Source: Thalassospira profundimaris
Lineage (GTDB): Bacteria; Pseudomonadota; Alphaproteobacteria; Rhodospirillales; Thalassospiraceae
Direction: 5' to 3'
Assembly (NCBI RefSeq): GCF_003326755.1
Contig: NZ_JPWH01000030.1
Span: forward strand, 1 to 52,039
DNA: 52,039 bases
Positions 26,862-35,282 of this stretch are shown in pieces. Both the position numbers and the translations under genes were made by a program. The notes beneath the pieces were generated by a model, which was given only the letters and a program-made list of their open reading frames with translations, did not search any database and had not been told where the DNA came from. Within the stretch, counting starts at the first letter, position 1. Each line of letters begins with the position of its first letter.

Positions 26862-27734
26862 GTGAAAACACCGGACTGGGATGGGTTGCGCACCTTTGTC
26901 GTGCTGTGCCGCGCGGGTACTATGAGTGCTGCCGCCCGTGAGTTGGGCATTAACCAAACCACGGTCAGCCGCCGCCTGGCCCGGCTGGAGGAAGCGTTGG
27001 GCCATGACGTTCTCAACCGGGAGGACGGGCATTTAAGCCCGACAGTCCAGGGGCAGCACTTATTGGCAACGGCAGCGGCAATGGAACAAAACCTTGCGGC
27101 CTATCTCGACAGTTTACCGGTGCTGGCCGACGGAATAGATAAAACCGCGCCGTCGGGTGTGGTCCGCCTTTCGGCGGTGGATGCGATCCTGGATGGTTTG
27201 CTGGTGCCCGCCTTTGCCGATTTTCACCTGAATTATCCGGCGGTGCAACTGGACCTGACCGGCGAGAATCGCAATTTGAACATTGCCCAGCGCGAAACCG
27301 ACATCGCCATCCGCCTCGCCTTGCCTGAAAGCGGGGTGTTTCGCAGCCGCCGTATTGGCTTCATGCGATTTGCCATTTATGCGCCGCGCATGGATATGGA
27401 TGTGCAGCGTGCCAACTGGGTTGAACTGGCAGAAGGTTTGTCAGACAAACCCGAACAGCAATGGCTGCAATATGTTTTTGGGCCGCGCACCATCATTGGC
27501 CGGGCCAATCGCGCGACCCTGCTGGCGGGGATGGCGCAGGCGGGCGATGCGTGCTGTTTATTGCCGGTATGTATTGGCGATCGTGTCGCGGGGCTGCATC
27601 GGCTAACGCAATATGATGTAAGTGCCGGGCGCGAGGTGTGGTTGCTGGTGCATCAGGACATGGTGCATTTGCCCCATATCCGCGTGGTGATGGATTGGGT
27701 GGCGGACATTATGAAACAGTCCGGTGTTGTGTAA
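26862..27734 (+). CDS. LysR-family transcriptional regulator
   Basis: 290 residues. N-terminal winged HTH: DGLRTFVVLCRAGTMSAAAR, INQTTVSRRLARLEEALG, then a substrate-binding domain of two lobes (about 90-285). The GTG at 26862 is chosen because AGAAAGGA sits 6 nt upstream; the in-frame ATG at 26844 lies inside the second dyad and nearly at the predicted transcription start, without a ribosome binding site. Divergent from the isochorismatase-like hydrolase, 106 bp apart, which is the likely regulated gene. The ligand-binding part is short and atypical at its end, ligand unknown. It converges on the frcK-like gene with only 7 bp between stops. Confidence 0.88.
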   Translation: MKTPDWDGLRTFVVLCRAGTMSAAARELGINQTTVSRRLARLEEALGHDVLNREDGHLSPTVQGQHLLATAAAMEQNLAAYLDSLPVLADGIDKTAPSGVVRLSAVDAILDGLLVPAFADFHLNYPAVQLDLTGENRNLNIAQRETDIAIRLALPESGVFRSRRIGFMRFAIYAPRMDMDVQRANWVELAEGLSDKPEQQWLQYVFGPRTIIGRANRATLLAGMAQAGDACCLLPVCIGDRVAGLHRLTQYDVSAGREVWLLVHQDMVHLPHIRVVMDWVADIMKQSGVV

Positions 27735-27741
27735 GGCAGGA

Positions 27742-28377
27742 CTAGGAGGTAATGCCGGGCTGAAAGATATGATCCGCGCCGACAGACTGGCTTTGTACGA
27801 CACGGGCATTGGGAATGTCGTTTTCAAGCGCGCGGCGGGTCGCGGTTTCGCTATCAAACCCGTGATCAAGCCAGCGTTGGATCAGGCGTTGTTCCAGCAC
27901 GGCAACCGGCACGTCGAGAAACAGTTTGAGATCGAACAGAGGAGCCAATTGCTGCCACGGAGCCTGATTGAGCAGCAGGTAATTGCCTTCTACCAACACC
28001 AGCCGGTGACGCTGGCCAATGCAGCGGGCGGAGCCACGGGACAGTTCCAGCTTGCGATCAAAGACCGGGACAAAAACATCCTCGCCATCCTCGCGAATGG
28101 CGGCAAGGTAGCGGGCAAAGCCACCGACATCAAAGGTATGCGGGGCCCCCTTGCGGGCAAGGTCGCCCCGGTCACGCAGGATGGCATCATCGAAATGAAA
28201 ACCATCCATCGGAAAAATGGCAACCCCGGCTTCATCACCCCCCAGATGGTGATGAAGCCGTTCGGACAGGGTTGACTTGCCCGAAGCAGGGGCGCCGGCA
28301 ATTGCCACAATCATCCGGCTGTTCCCGGAACGACGGTTGGCAATAAGCGAAGCGATGTGATCAAGATCGATGGTCAT
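27742..28377 (-). CDS. frcK: FrcK-like sugar/nucleoside kinase (P-loop, PRK/uridine-kinase-like)
   Basis: 211-residue P-loop kinase: Walker A GAPASGKST (about 27-35), a FPMDGFHFDDAIL substrate loop (about 55-67), the LVLVEGNYLLL strand, and a lid region with arginines (RLIQRWLDHG). This is the pattern of the nucleoside/nucleotide-kinase-like proteins such as FrcK, the last gene of the fructose ABC operon frcBCAK in rhizobia. Here the order frcB-frcC-frcA-kinase is the same, with 29 bp to frcA. Inferred role: phosphorylation linked to imported fructose or a related sugar; activity has not been firmly established in the family. Confidence 0.82.
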   Translation of the reverse strand: MTIDLDHIASLIANRRSGNSRMIVAIAGAPASGKSTLSERLHHHLGGDEAGVAIFPMDGFHFDDAILRDRGDLARKGAPHTFDVGGFARYLAAIREDGEDVFVPVFDRKLELSRGSARCIGQRHRLVLVEGNYLLLNQAPWQQLAPLFDLKLFLDVPVAVLEQRLIQRWLDHGFDSETATRRALENDIPNARVVQSQSVGADHIFQPGITS

Positions 28378-28406
28378 TCTTTCCGGGGTCCGATCTTTAT
28401 CTGGTC

Positions 28407-29195
28407 TTATGCCGCTTCCGGGGCTTCAAGTGCTCCGGTCATAAAGGCAACGGCATCGGACATGGAGTAATCATCGGGTTTGATGGTGCAAAGCCGTTTG
28501 CCCAGGCGGTGGATATGAATGCGGTCCGCCACCTCGAACACATGGGGCATATTGTGCGAAATCAGCACAATGGGCATCCCGCGCGAACGTACATCCTGGA
28601 TCAGTTCCAAAACCCGGCGGCTTTCCTTGACGCCAAGGGCAGCCGTCGGTTCATCCATGATCACCACGCGCGAGCCAAAGGCCGCCGCACGGGCCACGGC
28701 CACCCCCTGGCGCTGTCCGCCCGACAGGGTTTCAACTGCCTGGTTGATGTTTTGGATGGTCATCAGGCCCAGCTCATTCAGCTTTTCCCGGGCGATGCGC
28801 TGCATTCCCGGATGATCCAGCATTTTCAGGAACTTGCCGGCAAAGCCGGGGCGGCGCAATTCGCGGCCCATGAACATGTTATCCGCAATCGATAGCGCCG
28901 GGGACAATGCCAGGGTCTGATAAACCGTTTCAATCCCGGCATCGCGCGCATCCATCGGCGATGAAAAACTGACCGGCTTGCCTTCGAGCAGGATTTCCCC
29001 TTCATCAAGGGTAATCGCGCCGGAAAGGGCCTTGATCAGCGAGGATTTCCCCGCGCCGTTATCGCCAATCACGGCCAGAATTTCACCGGGATAAAGGTCA
29101 AAATCGGCATGATCAAGGGCTGTTACCCGGCCATAACGTTTGACCAGCCCACGGCCTGACAGAACCGGTTGAGGGGTGTTTTGTGTGTTGGTCAT
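28407..29195 (-). CDS. frcA: Sugar ABC transporter ATP-binding protein, FrcA type
   Basis: Single-domain ABC ATPase (262 residues) powering sugar import. Walker A GDNGAGKSS, Q-loop VYQTLALSP, signature LSGGQRQGVAVARA, Walker B VVIMDEPTAALG, H-loop LISHN. Unlike the double-domain RbsA/XylG ATPases it has one nucleotide-binding domain, as in FrcA. The ATG at 29195 overlaps the frcC stop (ATGA); a longer in-frame start is rejected. Lies between permease and kinase genes in the operon. Confidence 0.93.
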   Translation of the reverse strand: MTNTQNTPQPVLSGRGLVKRYGRVTALDHADFDLYPGEILAVIGDNGAGKSSLIKALSGAITLDEGEILLEGKPVSFSSPMDARDAGIETVYQTLALSPALSIADNMFMGRELRRPGFAGKFLKMLDHPGMQRIAREKLNELGLMTIQNINQAVETLSGGQRQGVAVARAAAFGSRVVIMDEPTAALGVKESRRVLELIQDVRSRGMPIVLISHNMPHVFEVADRIHIHRLGKRLCTIKPDDYSMSDAVAFMTGALEAPEAA

Positions 29196-30274
29196 GACGA
29201 TACCTTTCTGATCCACTGGTCAATGGCAACGGCAATGATGGTCAGCCAGCCAATGGCAAACAGTTGCCAGAGCACATCCACGCCCACCATACGCAGGCCG
29301 GAATTGAAAACACCGACAATCAGCGCGCCAATCAGCGGCCCGGCAATCGAACCACGCCCACCAAACAGCGAAATACCGCCAATCACCACAGCGGTGATCG
29401 ATTGCAAATTGGCTTCCTGGAAACTTTGCGGCGAGACGGAGCCCACACGGCCAATCGAGGCCCAGCCGCCAATCGCACAAACAAGACCGGCGAGAATATA
29501 AACCGAAATCAGGGTGCGGTTGGTGCGAATGCCCGAAAGTTCGGCCGATTCCTTGTCATCGCCCAGGGCATAAACATGGCGTCCCCAGGCGGTATGATTA
29601 AGCAGGAACCACAATACGGCAAAAATCGCCAGCATCAGGATGGAACCATAGGTGACACGCGCGCCACCAATGGCGATGCTTTCGCCAAAAAATTTCAAGA
29701 GCGGGGCGACTTCATCGAGCGTCTGGCTGCGAATGGATTGCGCGCCGGACAGCCACAGATTAAGGGCAAAGAAAATATTCCACGACCCCAGCGTGACAAT
29801 GAAAGGCGGCAGTTTGATACGGGTGACAAGAAAACCGTTCATGCCGCCCGCCAGGGCCCCACAGCCAAAACCGATCAGAACGGCAAGCGGGCTTGGCACA
29901 CCCAGGGATACGGCAAGCTGCCCCATGATCACCGAGATCAGCACCATGATGGCGCCGACCGAAAGGTCGATGCCCGCCGTCAGGATAACAAGGCTTTGGG
30001 CGGCAGCAAGAATACCGATCACCGATACCTGTTGCAGAATCAGCGACAGGTTAAAGGGCGAAAAAAACTTTGGCCCGGCAAGTGCGCCAAAAATGATAAT
30101 CGACATAATCAGCACAATGACCGGAACCATTGTGGGATTGCCGTGAAGCAGGTGTTGGGCTGATTGCAGGAAAGTACGCTGTTTGGGGGCAAAAGAGGCG
30201 ACATTGGTGTCGCTGCGCCCCAGCGTTTCTTCAAAATCCTGTTTTTTGCGTGGCGTACGGTTTTCGTCGCTCAT
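29192..30274 (-). CDS. frcC: Sugar ABC transporter permease, FrcC type
   Basis: Inner-membrane permease of the ribose/fructose (RbsC/AraH) family, 360 residues, 8-10 membrane segments. The family motif AAAQSLVILTAGIDLSVGAIM (split across residues about 90-110) and the GRGSIAGPLIGALIVGVFNSGL region near the C-terminus are clear. The ATG at 30274 has GGAGGAAG upstream. A 50-residue soluble N-terminus precedes the first span. It is coupled to frcA and separated from frcB by 188 bp with a stem-loop. Confidence 0.93.
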   Translation of the reverse strand: MSDENRTPRKKQDFEETLGRSDTNVASFAPKQRTFLQSAQHLLHGNPTMVPVIVLIMSIIIFGALAGPKFFSPFNLSLILQQVSVIGILAAAQSLVILTAGIDLSVGAIMVLISVIMGQLAVSLGVPSPLAVLIGFGCGALAGGMNGFLVTRIKLPPFIVTLGSWNIFFALNLWLSGAQSIRSQTLDEVAPLLKFFGESIAIGGARVTYGSILMLAIFAVLWFLLNHTAWGRHVYALGDDKESAELSGIRTNRTLISVYILAGLVCAIGGWASIGRVGSVSPQSFQEANLQSITAVVIGGISLFGGRGSIAGPLIGALIVGVFNSGLRMVGVDVLWQLFAIGWLTIIAVAIDQWIRKVSS

Positions 30275-30403
30275 CGCTTCCTCCGGGGTCCTGGTTGTGT
30301 GGCCCTGGTCAATAATACCGGGCAACACAGGTCATGATGCAGGGTTTTGCCTGTCTTGAAAGGCTACGGGACCGTTTGATATGGCAGGGATTGATTTATC
30401 GAG

Positions 30404-30439
30404 AACCGGGGCAATGCACCTGGTGCCCTTGCCCCGGTT
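30404..30439 (-). promoter_or_regulatory. Intercistronic stem-loop between frcB and frcC
   Basis: AACCGGGGCAA / TTGCCCCGGTT, a perfect 11-bp stem with a 14-nt loop, in the 188-bp gap downstream of the binding-protein gene. There is no T-run on the minus strand, so rather than a full terminator it probably protects the frcB 3' end and lowers expression of the membrane genes, as in other binding-protein operons. Confidence 0.55.
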
Positions 30440-30462
30440 TCGGGTTCGTCTGTTTGGCGGGA

Positions 30463-31494
30463 TTAACCCCAGCAGCGGCTCATGCCTTCATCCACACCGA
30501 TCGAGGGCACGCCTTCGGCCGGAGAATCGGTGACAAGGTTAACGCCGGTGTCATAGAAGTTCAGGCCTTTGGTATTTTCCGGCTTGGTGCCGTTATCGGC
30601 CCAGGCGCGGATGGCCTCGATGCCCTTATAGGCCATATCAACCGGATATTGCTGCGAGGTGGCACCAATGACACCGTCCTTGACGTTCAGGACGCCCGGG
30701 CAACCGCCATCAACCGATACAATCAGCACACCCTTTTCCATGTTAAAGGCTTTCAGGGCTTCATAGGCCCCGGCGGCGGCCGGTTCGTTGATGGTGTAAA
30801 CAACATTGATGCCCGAATCACGCTGAAGCAGGTTTTCCATCGCCTTGCGGCCACCTTCTTCATTGCCGTTGGTCACATCGTGACCAACGATGCGTTTGTC
30901 GTCTTCGTCACCAATTTTGTTTTTGTCTTTGATGTCAACGCCAAAACCGTCAAGGAAACCCTGGTCGCGCAGAACGTCAACAGACGGGGCCGACGGGGTC
31001 AAGTCCAGCATGGCAATTTTGGCATCGGCGGCTTTGTCGCCCAGTTTGGCCTTGGCCCATTCGCCAATCAACTGGCCTGCCTTGAAATTGTCGGTAGCAA
31101 AGGTGGCATCGGCGGCGTCAATCGGCTCAAGCGGGGTATCAAGCGCAATGACAAGGATACCGGCATCGCGGGCCTTTTTCAGAACCGGAACAATGGCCTT
31201 GGTGTCCGATGCCGTGATCAGAATACCCTTCGCCCCCGATGCAATGCAGGATTCAACCGCCTGAACCTGGGTTTCATGGTCGCCATCAATTTTACCGGCA
31301 TAGGTCGAAAGGTCGATATTCATCGCCAGCGAAGCAGCGGTGGCCCCTTCCTTCATTTTAACAAAGAACGGGTTGATATCGGTTTTGGTGATAAGGCAGG
31401 CACCGATTTCGTCGGCTTTGGCCTGATGGGGGGCGATGGTGGCAATGGAAAGGGCAAGCGCACCAAGGGTGGCGCCAAGAAGTGCTTTCTTCAT
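30463..31494 (-). CDS. frcB: Sugar ABC transporter substrate-binding protein, FrcB type
   Basis: Periplasmic binding protein (343 residues) of the ribose-binding (Peripla_BP_4) group. Signal peptide [20 protein letters not shown] up to HQAKA, then the mature start [20 protein letters not shown]. Sugar-contact regions [27 protein letters not shown] and [20 protein letters not shown] are typical of FrcB proteins. First gene of frcBCAK and divergent from the ROK regulator. The expected ligand is fructose, perhaps also ribose or mannose as in rhizobial Frc. Confidence 0.93.
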   Translation of the reverse strand: MKKALLGATLGALALSIATIAPHQAKADEIGACLITKTDINPFFVKMKEGATAASLAMNIDLSTYAGKIDGDHETQVQAVESCIASGAKGILITASDTKAIVPVLKKARDAGILVIALDTPLEPIDAADATFATDNFKAGQLIGEWAKAKLGDKAADAKIAMLDLTPSAPSVDVLRDQGFLDGFGVDIKDKNKIGDEDDKRIVGHDVTNGNEEGGRKAMENLLQRDSGINVVYTINEPAAAGAYEALKAFNMEKGVLIVSVDGGCPGVLNVKDGVIGATSQQYPVDMAYKGIEAIRAWADNGTKPENTKGLNFYDTGVNLVTDSPAEGVPSIGVDEGMSRCWG

Positions 31495-31631
31495 CTATAT
31501 TTCCTCCCAGGGAGTTCCCTGATAACTGGCAATTTGTCAATTTTTGTCCTGGATACATCCGGCGCAGCTTTTCTTCGCAGCCTTTACCGGCGTCCGTCGC
31601 ATATACACCACACGAAATTGATGAAGCTGTC

Positions 31632-31660
31632 AATTAATAAATCCATTTGATTTATTAATT
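31632..31660. promoter_or_regulatory. Inverted-repeat operator between frcB and frcR
   Basis: AATTAATAAATC (31632-31643) and GATTTATTAATT (31649-31660), perfect 12-bp arms with a 5-nt spacer, inside the 229-bp divergent region. ROK regulators use AT-rich dyads of this kind, so it is the likely site through which the neighbouring ROK protein controls frcBCAK and itself. Confidence 0.75.
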
Positions 31661-31723
31661 AAAATTGTTGATGCTGGCGGGCACAACAAATAAGGCCAAT
31701 GTGCCGTTCGGGAGGACTTAATA

Positions 31724-32971
31724 ATGTCTGAACATATTGATCCGGTTGAGGAAATGCCGGGTGCATCCTCTATGTCGGTCGGGGCACATGCAGGCGGCGG
31801 TGCGAATCAGGTGCGGGTCCGGGCCTATAATGAACGGCTGTTATTGTCGCTTGTGCGTCGCACGGCAGGACTTTCCAAGGCCGATATTGCCCGGATTTCG
31901 GGCCTGTCGGCGCAAACGGCGTCGGTGATTATCCGGGCACTGGAAAAAGACGGACTGTTGATGCGGGGCGAACCGGTACGCGGGCGGGTGGGCAAACCTT
32001 CGGTGCCAATGGCGCTTAATCCCGACGGGGTTTATTCGCTGGGTCTTAAAATTGGCCGTCGCAGTGCCGAACTGGTGTTAATGGATTTTGTCGGCAATGT
32101 GCGCGACAGCAATATTGAAACCTATAAATACCCGACACCCGAAAATATTCGCCGTTTCGTGCGCGAGGCAACCAACCATTTGACGGCCCCTTTAACACCG
32201 TCACAGCGTTCGCGTATCGCCGGGCTGGGCATTGCCCTGCCGTTTGAATTGTGGAACTGGGTTGATGAAATGGGCGCGCCGGAACAGGACATGGCCGCCT
32301 GGAAGAATATCGATTTGGCGGAGGAAATTGGCGAAATCGTTCCTTTTCCGGTTTTCATCCAGAATGATGCGACGGCGGCCTGCGGGGCAGAGCTTGTTTT
32401 TGGGCAGGGGGCCAATTACGACGATTTTGCCTATTTCTTCATTGGGTCCTTCATCGGCGGTGGTGTTGTTCTTAATCAGGCGGTATATGCCGGGCGCACG
32501 GGTAATGCGGGCGCCTTTGGCTCGATGCCGGTGGTGGATGACCAGGGGAAACCCTCGCAATTGATTGATCAGGCCAGCCTTTTTGCCCTGGAAAAAATGC
32601 TTGAGGAATCGGGTTTTGAACCGATTCGCTTATGGCGCGATCCTCAAAGCTGGGACGAAATAACCCCGCATCTGGATTGCTGGATTGCGCAGGCTGCACG
32701 CAGCCTTGCCCTGGCGATCACGTCGGTCTGTTCCGTGATTGATTTTGAAACCGTGATCGTTGATGGCGGTTTCCCGACATTTGTTCGCGACCGGATTGTC
32801 GCTGAAATTGTGAAAGAGTTTGGCGGGCTCGACCTGCAGGGCATTGCCATGCCCCGTGTTCAGCCCGGCGCGGTTGGTCGTGGGGCACGCGCCATCGGTG
32901 CCGCCAGTCTGCCCCTGTTTTCGCGCTACCTGCTTGATCAGAATGTCCTGTTCAAGCAGGTGGACTCCTGA
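31724..32971 (+). CDS. frcR: ROK-family transcriptional regulator of the fructose operon
   Basis: 415 residues. N-terminal MarR-type HTH (about 27-85: NERLLLSLVRRTAGLSKADI, SGLSAQTASVIIRALEKDGL) and a C-terminal ROK sugar-kinase fold (about 95-400: SLGLKIGRRSAELVLMDFVG; FIGSFIGGGVVLNQAVYAG; VIVDGGFPTFVRDRI). The zinc-binding CxCGxxGCxE element of many ROK proteins is absent here (GRTGNAGAFGSMPVVDDQ instead), which fits a regulator that binds sugar but need not phosphorylate it. Divergent from frcB with a dyad in the gap. Named by analogy with rhizobial FrcR. Confidence 0.88.
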   Translation: MSEHIDPVEEMPGASSMSVGAHAGGGANQVRVRAYNERLLLSLVRRTAGLSKADIARISGLSAQTASVIIRALEKDGLLMRGEPVRGRVGKPSVPMALNPDGVYSLGLKIGRRSAELVLMDFVGNVRDSNIETYKYPTPENIRRFVREATNHLTAPLTPSQRSRIAGLGIALPFELWNWVDEMGAPEQDMAAWKNIDLAEEIGEIVPFPVFIQNDATAACGAELVFGQGANYDDFAYFFIGSFIGGGVVLNQAVYAGRTGNAGAFGSMPVVDDQGKPSQLIDQASLFALEKMLEESGFEPIRLWRDPQSWDEITPHLDCWIAQAARSLALAITSVCSVIDFETVIVDGGFPTFVRDRIVAEIVKEFGGLDLQGIAMPRVQPGAVGRGARAIGAASLPLFSRYLLDQNVLFKQVDS

Positions 32972-33039
32972 GGGGCGACCGCCACCCTTGCAAAGGTCCA
33001 AACCGCTTTGGGGTACGATAGGGGCCTTGATAAGAGGGG

Positions 33040-33810
33040 TCAGAAATTGTCTTTGCGATGGCGGATTTCGGTAAAAACAATTGCCGCTGGTGCACCGGAC
33101 ATGCCCAGCGCCTGGCCGAGTGCGGGAACATCCGCCCGAAGAAACGGGTTGGTATCGATTTCTTCGCCAATCGTGGAGGGGATGGTGGGACGCCCGGCCT
33201 TGCGCAGGGTTTCAATCGCGCTGGCCCGGGCCTGAAGGGCGGCGTTTTCCGGTTCGATGGTCAGCGAGAAACGGGCATTGGTCAGGGTATATTCATGGCC
33301 GCAATAAACCCGTGTATCGACAGGCAGAGTGCGGAATTTGACCAGCGAATGCCACATCTGTTCCGCTGTGCCCTCAAACAGGCGTCCACAGCCCAGCGCA
33401 AACAGGCTGTCACCGGAAAACAGGGCGGAAATGGCCGGAAAATAAAACGCGATATGACCGGCGGTGTGACCCGGTACATCGTAAATGCGGGCTTCAAGAT
33501 CGCCGACCTTAACCATATCCCCCTCGGCAACGGTTTCATCGAGATTGCCAATTTTGGTGGCCTCTGCCGCCGGGCCAATGATTTTTGCCCCGAACTTTTC
33601 CTTGAGTTCAGCGTTTCCACCCACATGGTCATTGTGATGATGGGTGTTTAATATGATATCAAGCGACCAGCCACGTTTTGAAAGTTCTTCCATCACCGGT
33701 GCGCTATCGCCCGGATCAATCACGGCGGTAACGCCGCTATTGGGGCAGCGCAGCAGATAAATATAATTGTCCGAACGGTTCGGGATCAGGATGATGTCGT
33801 CTGCTGGCAT
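33040..33810 (-). CDS. gloB: Hydroxyacylglutathione hydrolase (glyoxalase II)
   Basis: Metallo-beta-lactamase-fold thioesterase that releases D-lactate and glutathione from S-lactoylglutathione, the second step of methylglyoxal detoxification. Metal motif NTHHHNDHVGGN, then VPGHTAGHIAFY and YCGHEYTLTNARF, and the C-terminal glutathione-binding region with NPFLRADVP. The ATG at 33810 (MPADDIILIPN) has GAGG 6 nt upstream and gives the family length (256 residues); an ATG at 33840 is possible. It is divergent from a methyltransferase gene, a common pairing in alphaproteobacteria. Confidence 0.94.
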   Translation of the reverse strand: MPADDIILIPNRSDNYIYLLRCPNSGVTAVIDPGDSAPVMEELSKRGWSLDIILNTHHHNDHVGGNAELKEKFGAKIIGPAAEATKIGNLDETVAEGDMVKVGDLEARIYDVPGHTAGHIAFYFPAISALFSGDSLFALGCGRLFEGTAEQMWHSLVKFRTLPVDTRVYCGHEYTLTNARFSLTIEPENAALQARASAIETLRKAGRPTIPSTIGEEIDTNPFLRADVPALGQALGMSGAPAAIVFTEIRHRKDNF

Positions 33811-33920
33811 ATTTGGCCTCGCTTGTTTGGGATATGCCAAAGCCTAACAGGCTGGCGCGGGGGAAACAATTGTGCTGCAATTTGTTTCGCCCTTCCGTCC
33901 GACAATGATAGGGTTTGACC

Positions 33921-34775
33921 ATGCGTCAGGATGTTGTTGATTTACACCGCTTTTATGCGACAAGCCTGGGTCAGGCGGCCCGGCGGCTTATTCGCCGCCG
34001 GCTGCGACTGATGTGGTCGGATGTCCGGGGAATGCGGGTGCTTGGGTTTGGCTATGCCACCCCCTATTTGCGCCCGTTTCTGGGCGAGGCGGAACGCGTG
34101 ATGGCGTTTATGCCCGCCCCGCAGGGATGCGTGCATTGGCCCGCAGGAGAATCCAACCGCGTTGCCCTGACCGAAGAAACCATGTTGCCGCTGCCCGATA
34201 GTTCGGTAGATCGCATTTTGCTGGTGCATTTGATCGAACATTCCGATTCGCAACGCCGCCTGATGCGCGAATGCTGGCGGGTGCTTACGCCCAATGGCCG
34301 CATTGTGGTGCTGACGCCCAACCGAAGCTCGCTTTGGAGCTGGTCGGAAAACACGCCGTTCGGCTTTGGGCATCCCTACAGTGTCAGCCAGCTTCAGAAT
34401 CTGATGCGTGAAAACATGTTCCTGCCCGTGCAACACAGCCGGGCGCTGTTTTTGCCGCCCACGCGCAACCGCTTTTTGCTGCGCTGGTCCCAGGGCATCG
34501 AAAATGTGGGGTCGCGCCTGTTCAAGGCCTTTGCCGGGGTCAGCATTGTCGAGGCCGGCAAGCAGCTTTATGCCAGCACCGGCACCCCGCAGCACAAACG
34601 CAAGCTGGTGCATATTCCTGTTACGGTGCCGCCGATGCGCCCGGTGGATGGCAATCATGTTGGCACCCGTTCCCATGCGCAGGATGAACTGGAAGGGCGT
34701 GTAACATCCCGTGCGGCACCGCCAGGGGAAAAGACAGCGCAAATCGCACCGCCCGAAAAGGTCGATTGTGCGTGA
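33921..34775 (+). CDS. Class I SAM-dependent methyltransferase
   Basis: 284 residues. Rossmann-type methyltransferase: motif I is degenerate (GMRVLGFGYATPYLRPFL); LPDSSVDRILLVHLIEHSDS (motif IV-V region), ECWRVLTPNGRIVVLTPNRS. The start is the ATG at 33921; a TTG 6 bp earlier is rejected. The C-terminal 50 residues are basic then low-complexity. Divergent from gloB, 110 bp apart. This methyltransferase is regularly found next to gloB in alphaproteobacteria; substrate unknown. The missing GxGxG in motif I suggests an altered SAM pocket or lost activity. Confidence 0.82.
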   Translation: MRQDVVDLHRFYATSLGQAARRLIRRRLRLMWSDVRGMRVLGFGYATPYLRPFLGEAERVMAFMPAPQGCVHWPAGESNRVALTEETMLPLPDSSVDRILLVHLIEHSDSQRRLMRECWRVLTPNGRIVVLTPNRSSLWSWSENTPFGFGHPYSVSQLQNLMRENMFLPVQHSRALFLPPTRNRFLLRWSQGIENVGSRLFKAFAGVSIVEAGKQLYASTGTPQHKRKLVHIPVTVPPMRPVDGNHVGTRSHAQDELEGRVTSRAAPPGEKTAQIAPPEKVDCA

Positions 34776-34964
34776 TTTTCACGCTATATCCGTGTTTTCC
34801 CTGACACGCCAAGGTTTTGTTTTCCCAGACAAAAAATGCCCGTTTCCCATCGTTTTCAAGGTGATTTCAGTACTTTTCATCGGCCCTGTTCCAGGTTCAT
34901 CGCCTTACAGTTGTGCATGGCTCTGTCTCGCCCATAGCAATGGTACCCGATGCGTTTTGCTGTT

Positions 34965-35230
34965 AGAGCACGTCGCGTTTAATCTGCACCATTTTGTTTG
35001 TTTTTGGCGAACCGTTTGGCAAGGCACGGCGTGCAGAGCGATGCGGCGCATCGTTCAAACGGTGTAACGCCGCGAAACGTCGCCAAAAACAAATCCTTCG
35101 GGCCGAGACAGTCTTCCGCCCCACTGCGTCAGGATCCTTGACCGTAGCCCCGCTACGCTCTGCGGATCTTTCCTTGTGCGACAGAAGACTGTCTCCGGCA
35201 AAATGGTGCAGATTAAACCCGACGTGCTCT
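34965..35230. mobile_element. 266-bp non-coding element with long terminal inverted repeats (MITE- or BIME-like)
   Basis: The ends are 32-bp inverted repeats with one mismatch (34965-34996, beginning AGAGCACGTCG; 35199-35230). Nested inside are TTTGTTTTTGGCGA / TCGCCAAAAACAAA (34997-35010 / 35080-35093), enclosing ACCGTTTG / CAAACGGT (35011-35018 / 35056-35063), and a second arm GAGACAGTCTTC / GAAGACTGTCTC (35105-35116 / 35184-35195). The transcript or single strand would fold as a terminal stem with two long hairpins. No ORF and no transposase. No target-site duplication was recognised next to the ends. Likely a mobilised non-autonomous repeat; could also be a structured RNA. Confidence 0.75.
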
Positions 35231-35282
35231 CGTTGGTGCTACCCTTTCCTGTAAATCGCCCTTATGTGAAGCGGACATTGTT

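Noticed and set aside
29264..30163. 299-codon plus-strand frame over frcC
   Set aside because: Antisense to a permease with clear family motifs; product is very polar and rich in Asn, Arg and Gln without recognisable features.
30334..31650. 438-codon plus-strand frame over the frcB region
   Set aside because: Antisense to the clear frcB gene with signal peptide; glycine/asparagine-rich product with no domain; a GC-driven shadow.
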